DNA of 25,153 nt. It comes from Candidatus Omnitrophota bacterium (lineage in GTDB: Bacteria > Omnitrophota > Omnitrophia > Omnitrophales > JACQLI01). The notes under the pieces are model-generated. The model saw only the letters and a list, made by a program, of their open reading frames with translations, made no database searches and had not been told where the DNA came from. The stretch is from positions 1 through 25,153 of the forward strand of contig JACQLI010000067.1 in assembly GCA_016204125.1 (NCBI GenBank), in the 5' to 3' direction. This document shows positions 13,792-21,518 of this stretch, piece by piece (positions within the stretch are counted from its first letter, which is position 1; each line of letters opens with the position of its first letter). The position numbers were made by a program, and so were the translations under genes.

Positions 13792-14993
13792 CAAGGTTTT
13801 GGAAGATAAATCGAGAAGGTTGTGCCTTTCCCTCTGTAACTTTCAACTTTAATCTTGCCCTCATGAAGGGTTACGATCTTATAGACTTCAGCCAGTCCCA
13901 AGCCCGTTCCTCCCTTTTTGGATGACCGGAAGGGTAGAAAAAGATCTTTCATTTGCTCTGGTGGAATTCCTTGACCACTATCCTCCAGACTTAGGGACGT
14001 TCCGCGTAAGTCCTCCTGACCTGCGATCCTAAATGTCCCCCCACTAGGCATCGCCTGAAAAGCATTCAAGGTTAGATTTAGGAGTGCGCTCAGAATCTGC
14101 TCTTCATCAGCATAGATATGGGTTTGCATCGGATCATATTTCTTTTCGACCACAATACTATCGTGCTGAAGTTGAGAGTTTAACCGTACGAGATTCAAAG
14201 TCTTTTCAATCATACTATCTAGAAGGAGCGTTTTGCAATTGGGTTTAACTTTTCTTGCGTAGTTTAAAATTCTTTGAAGAGTTTTTGCCAAGTGGTCGGA
14301 CTCGTTACCGATGATGGTAACCATCCGCTCTTCTTGTTGGTTCAACCTCCCTTTCAAAGAATCTCCGAGCACCTCAGCAGCTGTGGTTATTGAAGCAAGA
14401 GGATTTCTAATTTCATGCGCTACTTTTGAAACCGTCTCTCCCAAAAGCGACAATCTTTCGGAAAGTTTAAGCTGGTCCTGCAAGTCTATAACCCTTTGGC
14501 CCAGGAGACGGGCGAGCTGCCCCGCGGCAAGAAAGATGACGATCTTCACTGTCACTCCATAAAAGAAATAAATAGCATCAATAGGCAGAGGAGCGCTCAG
14601 CTTCAATTCCTGTGATACAAAAGACGCTGTAAGGTATCCTAAACAAGAAGCAAAGGTCGCTCCCACAACAACATTTTTCTTTCCCACGATAAAGGCGGCG
14701 CTTAGGATGGTGAGGACATAGAAAATGGTAAAAAGACTCTCTGAGCCTCCTGTGAAGACAACCAGAAAGGTTTCTAACACGATGTCAGTAAAAATCTGTA
14801 CCAGCGCGAGCCAGTACAGCCTCCTTCCGGTAACATACCAAAGGAGGTAAAAGAGGCTCAACGGACAGATGAGGGCTGATGTCGCGTAAAAACTTTGAGG
14901 CGTCCCTTCAATGGGGGCTTGGGGAGCAAATAAAAGAAGAACCCCGAAGAGAAGTCGAAGCAGAATTAATTTGCGGATCTCGATACCCTGCAT
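13791..14993 (-). CDS. PilS-like membrane sensor histidine kinase
   Basis: A 400-residue histidine kinase. Residues about 8-160 form roughly six hydrophobic segments, like the PilS membrane sensor. A short coiled linker (about 165-185) leads straight into the HisKA domain with H193 ('KVAHEIRNPLASI'). No PAS domain intervenes, unlike Pseudomonas PilS. The HATPase has the N box ('LLNLTLNAFQAM'), G1 ('DSGQGIP') and G2 ('GGTGLGLAEV'). Its partner regulator (a PilR-like factor) is not in the window. The gene lies inside the pilus operon, 13 nt after pilC, and its stop overlaps the minor pilin start. It probably senses pilin or envelope state to control pilus genes; this is inference from PilS family knowledge. 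Confidence 0.85.
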   Translation of the reverse strand: MQGIEIRKLILLRLLFGVLLLFAPQAPIEGTPQSFYATSALICPLSLFYLLWYVTGRRLYWLALVQIFTDIVLETFLVVFTGGSESLFTIFYVLTILSAAFIVGKKNVVVGATFASCLGYLTASFVSQELKLSAPLPIDAIYFFYGVTVKIVIFLAAGQLARLLGQRVIDLQDQLKLSERLSLLGETVSKVAHEIRNPLASITTAAEVLGDSLKGRLNQQEERMVTIIGNESDHLAKTLQRILNYARKVKPNCKTLLLDSMIEKTLNLVRLNSQLQHDSIVVEKKYDPMQTHIYADEEQILSALLNLTLNAFQAMPSGGTFRIAGQEDLRGTSLSLEDSGQGIPPEQMKDLFLPFRSSKKGGTGLGLAEVYKIVTLHEGKIKVESYRGKGTTFSIYLPKP

Positions 14994-15006
14994 GATCGCG
15001 CTTCGC

Positions 15007-16236
15007 TTACTTGATGGCCTGGGTAAGGGTTAAGATCGGCAAAAACATGGCTATGACAATCCCGCCTATCACGATGCCAAGAAAGGCTATAACAAGAGGC
15101 TCGATGAGTGATGTGAGGCTCGCCACTGTACTGTCGACCTGGGTGTCATAAAAATCTGCTATTTTAATCAACATCGTTTCAAGCTCTCCCGTTTCCTCCC
15201 CCACAGCGATCATTCGAACCACCATCGGAGGCAAAAGAGGGCTTTTTGAAAGAGGACCCGATAGGCTTTCGCCTTTTGAAACGGAAGTCCTCAAGCTCAA
15301 GATGAGCCGCTCAAGCTGAGCGTTTCCTGACGTTGCGGCGACCACCTCAAGTGAAGTCAGAATCGGTACACCGCTTTTTACCAGCGTAGCCAAAGTACGG
15401 GAAAATTTGCTGACCGCAACTTTTAAGAAAAGAGGTCCAAACACAGGCATCTTCAATTTTAGACCATCCCAAAGAAAACGTCCCCCCTTCGTTTTCTTCC
15501 ATTGGAAAAAACCGAAAAAAGCAACTATGGTGAGTCCGACAAGGAGAAGAATATTGCTTCTTACAAATTTACTTAAACCAATAAGTAAAAGAGTGGGGGT
15601 AGGCAAAGGCGCGTTTAAGGAAAGAAAAATGTCGGCAAACTTAGGAATAATAAAGGTAAGCATTCCTACAGTAATTAAGATCGCCATCGCACTCACTACC
15701 GCAGGATAGGTTAGCGCCGAATGAATCTTTTTCTGGAGGGCGCTTGTCTTTTCCATGTAAGTGGCAAGTCGATCGAGAATTTCCTCAAGATGACCACTGG
15801 TTTCACCGGCGCGGACCATGTGGATAAAAAGAAACGGAAAGACATTAGGGTGTTTTTCCAAACCTTCGGAAAAGCTCTTTCCGCTTTGAACGTCATCATG
15901 AATGACTTTGATCACATTTTTAAGCTGTGCTTTTTCTGTTTGTTCACCCAAAACTTCCAATGATTGAAGAAGAGGCACGCCAGCCCCTACTAGGGTCGCC
16001 AATTGACGAGACAAAATAACAAGGTCGTCGATCTTAATTCGGCCTGCTTTCCCACCGCTCTTGCCTATCCCAAGTGCGATGGAAAGGAATTTACGTTTCT
16101 TAACCTCATTGATACGCACGATCAGATAGCCCTGTCTCCTCAAAGATTGAACGAGCGCATCCGTATCTGTAGCTTCTTCTACTCCAGTTTCGTCCTGGCC
16201 TTGAACATTTTTTACAAGATATTCAAATTGAGGCAT
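15007..16236 (-). CDS. pilC: Type IV pilus inner-membrane platform protein PilC (GspF family)
   Basis: This 409-residue protein has two tandem GspF-type domains, each with the helical T2SSF core. The first includes 'FSRQLATLVGAGVPLLQSLEVL'-type sequence ('LSRQLATLVGAGVPLLQSLE'), the second 'FSRTLATLVKSGVPILTSLE'. Each is followed by 'GESLS/GKSFSEGLEKHPNVFP' and 'MVRAGETSGHLEEIL' or 'MIAVGEETGELETML'. TM segments follow each domain, with a C-terminal hydrophobic helix. It anchors the assembly ATPase and transmits its motion to pilin insertion. It begins 3 nt after the adjacent ATPase gene, consistent with coupled synthesis. The length matches PilC. Confidence 0.94.
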   Translation of the reverse strand: MPQFEYLVKNVQGQDETGVEEATDTDALVQSLRRQGYLIVRINEVKKRKFLSIALGIGKSGGKAGRIKIDDLVILSRQLATLVGAGVPLLQSLEVLGEQTEKAQLKNVIKVIHDDVQSGKSFSEGLEKHPNVFPFLFIHMVRAGETSGHLEEILDRLATYMEKTSALQKKIHSALTYPAVVSAMAILITVGMLTFIIPKFADIFLSLNAPLPTPTLLLIGLSKFVRSNILLLVGLTIVAFFGFFQWKKTKGGRFLWDGLKLKMPVFGPLFLKVAVSKFSRTLATLVKSGVPILTSLEVVAATSGNAQLERLILSLRTSVSKGESLSGPLSKSPLLPPMVVRMIAVGEETGELETMLIKIADFYDTQVDSTVASLTSLIEPLVIAFLGIVIGGIVIAMFLPILTLTQAIK

Positions 16237-16239
16237 CTG

Positions 16240-17946
16240 TTATTCCGACGCTGTTACACGAAGGACCTCCTCAAAAGTGGTTTTGCCTGTTTTGAAAAGA
16301 TTGAAGGCATTTTCAAAGAGTATCTGCATTCCCTTTTTCCGCGCAAGCTTTTCAATTTCTTCTGACGACGCACGAGTCAATACTGCTTCCTTGATTTCTC
16401 CATCAAGACCGAGGACTTCGATCGCCCCCAAGCGTCCTAAATAACCTGTCTCATTGCATTGTTTGCAACCTTTCCCTTTAAACGAAAGCTTTTCATCAAT
16501 CGGTTCCGTAGAAATGGGCAGGCGTTGAAGCGCTTCTTTGAGAATGGGAGAAGAAATTTTGCAATGGGGGCAAATCCGTCTCAAGAGCCGCTGGGCAGCG
16601 ACGACGATAACTGAAGAGGCGATGAGAAAAGGTTCTACGCCCATATCAACCAATCGCGTAACGGCTCCCGCCGCACTATTGGTATGGAGCGTGCTCAGAA
16701 CAAGATGGCCTGTCAGCGCTGCCTTCACTGCTATATCAGCGGTTTCTGAATCTCTGATCTCTCCGACTAAAATAACGTCAGGACTCTGTCTGAGAAGAGA
16801 CCTGAGACCATTTGCAAACGTAAGCCCCACCTCTGGTAACACCTGCGTTTGAGTAATTCCCTCTACTTGATATTCGACAGGATCCTCGATGGACATGAGA
16901 TTGCGGTCAGGCGTGTTAAGCATATTGAGAATGGAATATAGCGTGGTCGACTTCCCGCTTCCTGTAGGCCCAGTAACCAAAATCATTCCATAAGGGTGAC
17001 GGATGGCCTGCTTAAACAGTTCGATTGGTCCCTCAGAAAATCCAAGCTCATCCAAACCCGAACGGATATTTTTCTTATCAAGTAACCTCAAGACCCCTTT
17101 TTCTCCATAAAACGTTGGCAGGATAGAGACGCGTAGATCGATTTCTCGACCCTCCAGACGAACCTTAAAACGTCCATCCTGAGGGACCCGTTTTTCAGTG
17201 ATGTCTAAGTTGGATAAAATTTTTATCCTCGCAATCACAGAGGGGTAAACTTCAAGAGAATGTCGAAGCGTTTCTTTTAAAACACCATCAATACGGTATC
17301 GGATACGAAAATGATCTTGATAGGGTTCCAAGTGAATGTCGGATGCGCGTTGCTTGGCCGCCTCCTGAACAATCAGATTCACCATCCTAACAATAGGGGC
17401 GTCATCTACCGCCTGCTTTACGTTGTGCAATTCCTCGTCTTCCCCTGTGAGAACCTCTACTTCCTCCGACTCGACCTCTCCCAAAACTTGACTCAAAGCC
17501 CCCAGTCCTCCGATATAGTAAGCAGCAAGGGCGCTATGAATGGCTTTGGGAGTTGCAAGCACAGGACGGATATCACATTTCGTTACCTCCTTAAGATCAT
17601 CCAAGATAACGAGATCGGGTTCCTTTGAAAATGCCACTGTCAGGACTGAGCCGATCCTTGCGATCGGGATTATTTCATGACGTTCAGCTATATTTTTGGA
17701 AATGAGCTGGATCGCTTCTTTGTCAACTTGGTAAGAATCCAAACGCAAGATGGGGAGGTCTAAGGCTTCGCTGATAAGGTGCACCGTTTGATCTTCGTCT
17801 AATATCTTCTCTTCTAAAAGAATTTCTGAGAAGGATTTTCCTGATTTCTGATGCAACTCTTTGAGCCGATTCCGATCCTTTTCAGAGAGCTTTCCCTGAT
17901 TCTCTAAAATTTCTGTTATGCGGTTATATAACGATGCGTCACTCAT
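16240..17946 (-). CDS. pilB: Type IV pilus assembly ATPase PilB/GspE (copy next to pilC)
   Basis: A 568-residue hexameric motor ATPase. Residues 1-145 form an MshEN-type N-terminal domain that is degenerate at the ligand motif. The N2 domain (about 180-290) and RecA-like core follow. Motifs seen are Walker A 'GPTGSGKST' (326-334), the Asp box 'MSIEDPVEYQVEGITQ', Walker B 'PDVILVGEIRDSETA' and the His box 'TGHLVLSTLHTN'. The zinc-binding element has CPHC and CKQC pairs. The start is an ATG overlapping the stop of the other ATPase gene by 4 nt (ATGA). Position beside pilC makes it the best PilB candidate, but the adjacent paralogue is equally intact. Confidence 0.92.
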   Translation of the reverse strand: MSDASLYNRITEILENQGKLSEKDRNRLKELHQKSGKSFSEILLEEKILDEDQTVHLISEALDLPILRLDSYQVDKEAIQLISKNIAERHEIIPIARIGSVLTVAFSKEPDLVILDDLKEVTKCDIRPVLATPKAIHSALAAYYIGGLGALSQVLGEVESEEVEVLTGEDEELHNVKQAVDDAPIVRMVNLIVQEAAKQRASDIHLEPYQDHFRIRYRIDGVLKETLRHSLEVYPSVIARIKILSNLDITEKRVPQDGRFKVRLEGREIDLRVSILPTFYGEKGVLRLLDKKNIRSGLDELGFSEGPIELFKQAIRHPYGMILVTGPTGSGKSTTLYSILNMLNTPDRNLMSIEDPVEYQVEGITQTQVLPEVGLTFANGLRSLLRQSPDVILVGEIRDSETADIAVKAALTGHLVLSTLHTNSAAGAVTRLVDMGVEPFLIASSVIVVAAQRLLRRICPHCKISSPILKEALQRLPISTEPIDEKLSFKGKGCKQCNETGYLGRLGAIEVLGLDGEIKEAVLTRASSEEIEKLARKKGMQILFENAFNLFKTGKTTFEEVLRVTASE

Positions 17947-19706
17947 GATGCCAAAACCTTCTTTCTCTCCAAATGGGGTTCAGGGCTTGTCACTCGAACG
18001 ATTTCTTCAACTGTAGTAAGACCTGTTTTGACTTTCTCGAGTCCGCTTTCTCTCAATGTGCGCATTCCCATTTCCCTTGCGGCAAGACGTATCTCTTGAT
18101 TCGATGCCCCTCGCATAATAAGGGACCTGATTTCCGGCCCGATCTCGAATAACTCCGTAATAACAGTTCTTCCCTTCATACCCGTTGATCTACAGTGACT
18201 GCATCCCTTTGTTCGATAAAAGGTCCACTTCTCCCGAGGAGAGAGTCCTAGAGACTTCAAGAGTTTTTCTTCTGGGGTATATGGAACACGGCAGGTGGTA
18301 CAAAGTTTTCGTACAAGACGCTGCGCTGAAATTATGAGAACAGATGAGGCAATAAGAAAGGGTTCGAGACCCATGTTGATCATTCTTACAATGGCGCTCG
18401 ATGCATCGTTGGTGTGAAGTGTACTCAAAACCAGATGCCCTGTCAGGGCGGCTTTAACGGCAATATCCATTGTTTCAAGATCGCGAATTTCGCCGATCAG
18501 AATAACGTCTGGATCCTGGCGCAAAATGGAGCGAAGCGCTGCAGGAAATGTAAGGCCGACCTGTTCCCTTACGTTTACCTGATTGATTCCCTGTACCTGA
18601 TATTCCACAGGATCTTCCACGGTAGTTATATTTCTATCGGTAGAATGAAGATGTTGCAGCACCGAATAAAGGGTTGTGGTCTTCCCGCTCCCCGTTGGTC
18701 CCGTTACAAGAATCATGCCGTGTGGTTTTGAAGCACATTTACGAATAATTTCGACTTCAGGATTTTCGAAGCCCAATTTATCCAGATCCTGCGCCTGAGA
18801 TCCTGAATCGAGGATACGCAGACAAGCCTTTTCCCCGTGACTCGTTGGAAGTATTGATACCCGTAGGTCGATTGTTCGTCCGAAAATTCTAGCCTTAAAT
18901 CGCCCATCTTGGGGCATGCGCCTTTCTGCAATATTGAGCCTGCTCATCACCTTGATTCGAGAAATCACGGCATTGACGTAAATTCTGGGTGTCGTCAGGA
19001 CTTCCTCAAGAACCCCATCCACACGGATGCGTACCCGCATGGTTTTTTCCCATGGTTCGACAAATAAATCGCTCGCATGTCGCCTTATTGCTTCAAGGAG
19101 CAAGTGGTTGACAAGTTTGATTACAGGAGTGGCGTTTGCTTCTTCTAGTAAATCCGAAAGATCCCCTCCCCCCTTAAGGCCGCTTTTCTCAGTTAGCTCC
19201 AAGCGGACTTCTTGAGTGATATCTTCAAACGATTCCTGTTTCTTAAGGCCTCCTTTATCCGATCCGCTTTCATAGTATTTTTGAATGGCTTCGTTGAGGG
19301 CAGTTGGGGCAGCTAAAGTGGGTTTTATCTTCAATCCTGTTTGGGCTCGGATATAGTCGAGTGTGGCGAGATCGGTCGGATCTGCAATTGCCACAGTTAG
19401 AGTCTCTTGAAAGCGGCAAATTGGCATCACCCGATATTTCAAAGCCGTATCCCTTGGTACTAGGCTTAAAACTTCCTTCTCTACAATGAAAGTCTTTATA
19501 TTGATAGGCGGATAGCCCAATACTTCACTCAAAATACTTACCAAGTCCTTCTCGGAAACTCGTTCTGAGTCATAAAGGATTCGGATGAGCGATTGACGGG
19601 AATGTTCGCTTTGCCTCACGCATTGTGCAAATCTCTCTTCTGTTATGAGGCCTTTTTGCATCAATTCTTGTTTGAGTTTACGGACGTAATCTTCACCTTC
19701 GCTCAT
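17943..19706 (-). CDS. Second PilB/GspE-family assembly ATPase (tandem paralogue)
   Basis: This 587-residue protein has the same plan as the gene that follows it. A degenerate MshEN-like domain (1-145) and a charged linker (about 147-190, 'SGSDKGGLKKQESFEDITQE') precede the N2 and RecA cores. Walker A is 'GPTGSGKTT' (336-344). The Asp box 'ITTVEDPVEYQVQGINQ', Walker B 'PDVILIGEIRDLETM', His box 'TGHLVLSTLHTN' and zinc pairs CTTC and CSHC are also present. All catalytic elements are intact, so it is not a decayed copy. AAGGAAA precedes the ATG at 19706 by about 6 nt. It could be a second extension motor, a hetero-oligomer partner of the other ATPase, or serve another pilin set. Confidence 0.9.
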   Translation of the reverse strand: MSEGEDYVRKLKQELMQKGLITEERFAQCVRQSEHSRQSLIRILYDSERVSEKDLVSILSEVLGYPPINIKTFIVEKEVLSLVPRDTALKYRVMPICRFQETLTVAIADPTDLATLDYIRAQTGLKIKPTLAAPTALNEAIQKYYESGSDKGGLKKQESFEDITQEVRLELTEKSGLKGGGDLSDLLEEANATPVIKLVNHLLLEAIRRHASDLFVEPWEKTMRVRIRVDGVLEEVLTTPRIYVNAVISRIKVMSRLNIAERRMPQDGRFKARIFGRTIDLRVSILPTSHGEKACLRILDSGSQAQDLDKLGFENPEVEIIRKCASKPHGMILVTGPTGSGKTTTLYSVLQHLHSTDRNITTVEDPVEYQVQGINQVNVREQVGLTFPAALRSILRQDPDVILIGEIRDLETMDIAVKAALTGHLVLSTLHTNDASSAIVRMINMGLEPFLIASSVLIISAQRLVRKLCTTCRVPYTPEEKLLKSLGLSPREKWTFYRTKGCSHCRSTGMKGRTVITELFEIGPEIRSLIMRGASNQEIRLAAREMGMRTLRESGLEKVKTGLTTVEEIVRVTSPEPHLERKKVLAS

Positions 19707-19717
19707 AATGTTTCCTT

Positions 19718-20176
19718 TTACGCCTCACTTGCAAATTCTGCGTAGTGAAGTTCTATCGCCTCCTTAATTTCCGACCCGCTCGCTAGAAAAATTTGGATCC
19801 GTAAAGGGACGCACTTCTCTATCACTCCTAAGGCTTCTTGATTAAGCGGATCTGACATGGCAACCGAGATTTCTGAGGAATCTTTATCAAATGGAAAAAA
19901 AACGTACTTTTCAGAAATGTCCCTTGGTATTACCTTCAGGACCTCGCGATTAACGCGGTAGTTGGAAAGTCGAATATAGGGCATCAACAGCTGCTTTGAA
20001 AGAGCCTCGACCACGTTCTCTTCTGTAACGAATCCTTCCCGAATAAGTATGCCGCCTATCAGTCCGCCTTCTTTTTTTTGAATCTCGAGGGCCTTTTCAA
20101 GGTTCTTTTTTTCAAGATAGCCCTCTTCGATTAAAATCTCCCCTATTCTTTTTTTGGGTAATTTCTTTACAGGCAT
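19718..20176 (-). CDS. Standalone MshEN (GspE N-terminal) domain protein, likely c-di-GMP binding
   Basis: A 152-residue protein consisting only of the domain found at the N-terminus of PilB/GspE/MshE ATPases. It carries both halves of the MshEN ligand consensus. The first is 'RIGEILIEEGYLEKKNLEKA' through Q33 (residues 10-33). The second is 'LIGGILIREGFVTEENVVEA' through Q62 (39-62). The usual compact alpha/beta part follows ('PYIRLSNYRVNREVLKVIPRDISEK', 'ISVAMSDP', 'IQIFLASGSEIKEAIELHY'). It is the first gene of the pilus operon. The ATG at 20176 has GAAAGGGA 6 nt upstream. c-di-GMP binding is a family-based prediction; an adaptor role for the two downstream ATPases is inference. Confidence 0.85.
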   Translation of the reverse strand: MPVKKLPKKRIGEILIEEGYLEKKNLEKALEIQKKEGGLIGGILIREGFVTEENVVEALSKQLLMPYIRLSNYRVNREVLKVIPRDISEKYVFFPFDKDSSEISVAMSDPLNQEALGVIEKCVPLRIQIFLASGSEIKEAIELHYAEFASEA

Positions 20177-20321
20177 AATATGTCCCTTTCACCGAAAGTA
20201 TACTTGATATCATATTTGATTGCAAGTTATTAAAAGAACACTAGTTATTAATAATGCTATAAATTGATATACATGAAAACCTTGCAAATATTCCTAAATG
20301 GCGGTCTTTTTAGAGCTTAGA
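20177..20321. other. Intergenic region between glycosylase gene and pilus operon
   Basis: This AT-rich stretch of 145 nt contains the pilus operon promoter (20225-20197) and a second TTGCAA (20287-20282) with a less well spaced TATAGC. Just after the glycosylase stop a weak 5-bp stem CTAAA/TTTAG is visible, but without a T-run; no convincing terminator was seen. Confidence 0.5.
20197..20225 (-). promoter_or_regulatory. Putative sigma70-type promoter of the pilus operon
   Basis: TTGCAA (20225-20220) and TATACT (20202-20197) are separated by exactly 17 nt on the minus strand. The expected start near 20190 leaves a leader of only about 14 nt that still includes the GAAAGGGA ribosome binding site of the MshEN gene. 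Confidence 0.65.
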
Positions 20322-21002
20322 TTAAAGGTACTTCTTGAGCGGGCACCTCTCGCAGTGAGGAACCTTCTTACAATACCTTTTCCCTACTTCTACAATTTGA
20401 GCGTGGTAATCGTTATAGAGAAATGAGCTTCTCGGCAAGAGCTCCATAAAAACCTTTTGGATAGAGTCATAATCTTCATTTTCTTTGAGATACCTGTGTC
20501 TTGAAAGAACTCTTTTCGTGTAAGCATCGATTACAAAAATAGGTTTTCCAAGGGCATAGAGCAGAATAGAATCTGCCGTTTCCTTGCCTATTCCTTTTAC
20601 TTCTAGGAGGCTACGGCGAAGTCTATTCAATTTTTCCTTGGACATTGTTTTAATTCTTCCCCCGTATTCCTTATGAAAGAAGCCCAGAAACGCTTTTAGC
20701 CGTTTGGTTTTGACATTGAAATAACCGGCAGGTCGAATAAGCTTAGCCAGGCGTTTTGTCGGTATCTTATAGAGTTTTTCTGGCGTCAGTACTTTTTCCT
20801 TCTTCAAATTGACAATAGCCTTTTCAACGTTGGTCCATGCGGTATTTTGGGTCAATATCGCACCGACCATGACTTCAAAGGGGGTGTCCCCTGGCCACCA
20901 ATTTCTATAGCCAAATTCTTGCCGAAGTGCTTTGTACATAGTCAATAAAACGCGCCGGCTTGGTTTACGCTTGGGATAATGGATAGGTTTCAACAACGTC
21001 AT
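20322..21002 (-). CDS. Endonuclease III-like DNA glycosylase (HhH-GPD)
   Basis: This 226-residue base-excision-repair glycosylase has the HhH-GPD core: 'PFEVMVGAILTQNTAWTNVEKAI' and the helix-hairpin-helix 'LLEVKGIGKETADSILLYA' (132-150), followed by the catalytic Asp159 in 'PIFVIDAYTKRVLSRH'. Where E. coli Nth has the Schiff-base Lys (GVGRKTA), this protein reads GIGKETA, placing Glu141 there. That suggests a monofunctional glycosylase, closer to the MpgII-like group. The Fe-S loop has C211, C217 and C220, but the protein ends 'CPLKKYL' and the expected fourth Cys is absent. The ATG at 21002 has AGAAGGTG 6 nt upstream; it overlaps thpR by 38 nt. The preferred substrate is unknown. Confidence 0.85.
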   Translation of the reverse strand: MTLLKPIHYPKRKPSRRVLLTMYKALRQEFGYRNWWPGDTPFEVMVGAILTQNTAWTNVEKAIVNLKKEKVLTPEKLYKIPTKRLAKLIRPAGYFNVKTKRLKAFLGFFHKEYGGRIKTMSKEKLNRLRRSLLEVKGIGKETADSILLYALGKPIFVIDAYTKRVLSRHRYLKENEDYDSIQKVFMELLPRSSFLYNDYHAQIVEVGKRYCKKVPHCERCPLKKYL

Positions 21003-21516
21003 AGTGAGCACCTTCTGGTGTGAGGCGACTTTGGAAAAGGACAATTTCACTCACTCTTTTACTTACCGTAGGACCAAACTTCTCACCCTCTAACCCCCCA
21101 AAGTCTCCTCGCGTTTTAACTCGCGCTAGAGTAAGGTGGGGTTTAAATTCCCTCTTTTCCATAGGAAAACCAACCTTTTTCAGATTTTTTTCTAACGCTG
21201 CCTGCATATCCGCCAATGGCTTAATCTCGCCTTCTAAGCCGGTCCAGATTACGCGGGGTTGATGCGTATTCGGGAAAGCGCCGATTCCCTTGAGATGTAT
21301 GGAGAAGGATCTTACTTCTTCTGTTACAGGAATTACGCATTTCGAAATTTTTGAAACATCTTCAGGTGCTATGTCACCAAAGAAATGAAGCGTAATGTGG
21401 ATTTCAGAGGATTTGACCCAACGTGGACCCGGGTATTTCTTTTTCAGATTCTGAATGAGTGTGGCGACTTCTGATTCAAACAGCTGGGTTAGAGGGAGAG
21501 CCAGGAAGGCGCGCAT
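20965..21516 (-). CDS. thpR: RNA 2',3'-cyclic phosphodiesterase (2'-5' RNA ligase family)
   Basis: A 183-residue 2H phosphoesterase. The two catalytic H-x-T-L motifs are visible: H40 in 'EIHITLHFFGD' and H127 in 'KPHLTLARVK'. The N-terminus 'MRAFLALPL' is typical of the family. It hydrolyses RNA 2',3'-cyclic phosphates (and can ligate 2'-5' in vitro in E. coli). It starts just after the cinA stop (TAA-AA-ATG, 2-nt gap) with no separate Shine-Dalgarno, and its 3' end overlaps the glycosylase gene. The order rimO, pgsA, cinA, thpR is, from memory, a widespread conserved neighbourhood. Confidence 0.9.
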   Translation of the reverse strand: MRAFLALPLTQLFESEVATLIQNLKKKYPGPRWVKSSEIHITLHFFGDIAPEDVSKISKCVIPVTEEVRSFSIHLKGIGAFPNTHQPRVIWTGLEGEIKPLADMQAALEKNLKKVGFPMEKREFKPHLTLARVKTRGDFGGLEGEKFGPTVSKRVSEIVLFQSRLTPEGAHYDVVETYPLSQA

Positions 21517-21518
21517 TT

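Noticed and set aside
20300..20324. Intrinsic terminator after the glycosylase gene
   Set aside because: Only a 5-bp AT-rich stem (CTAAA/TTTAG) with no following T-run; too weak to call.
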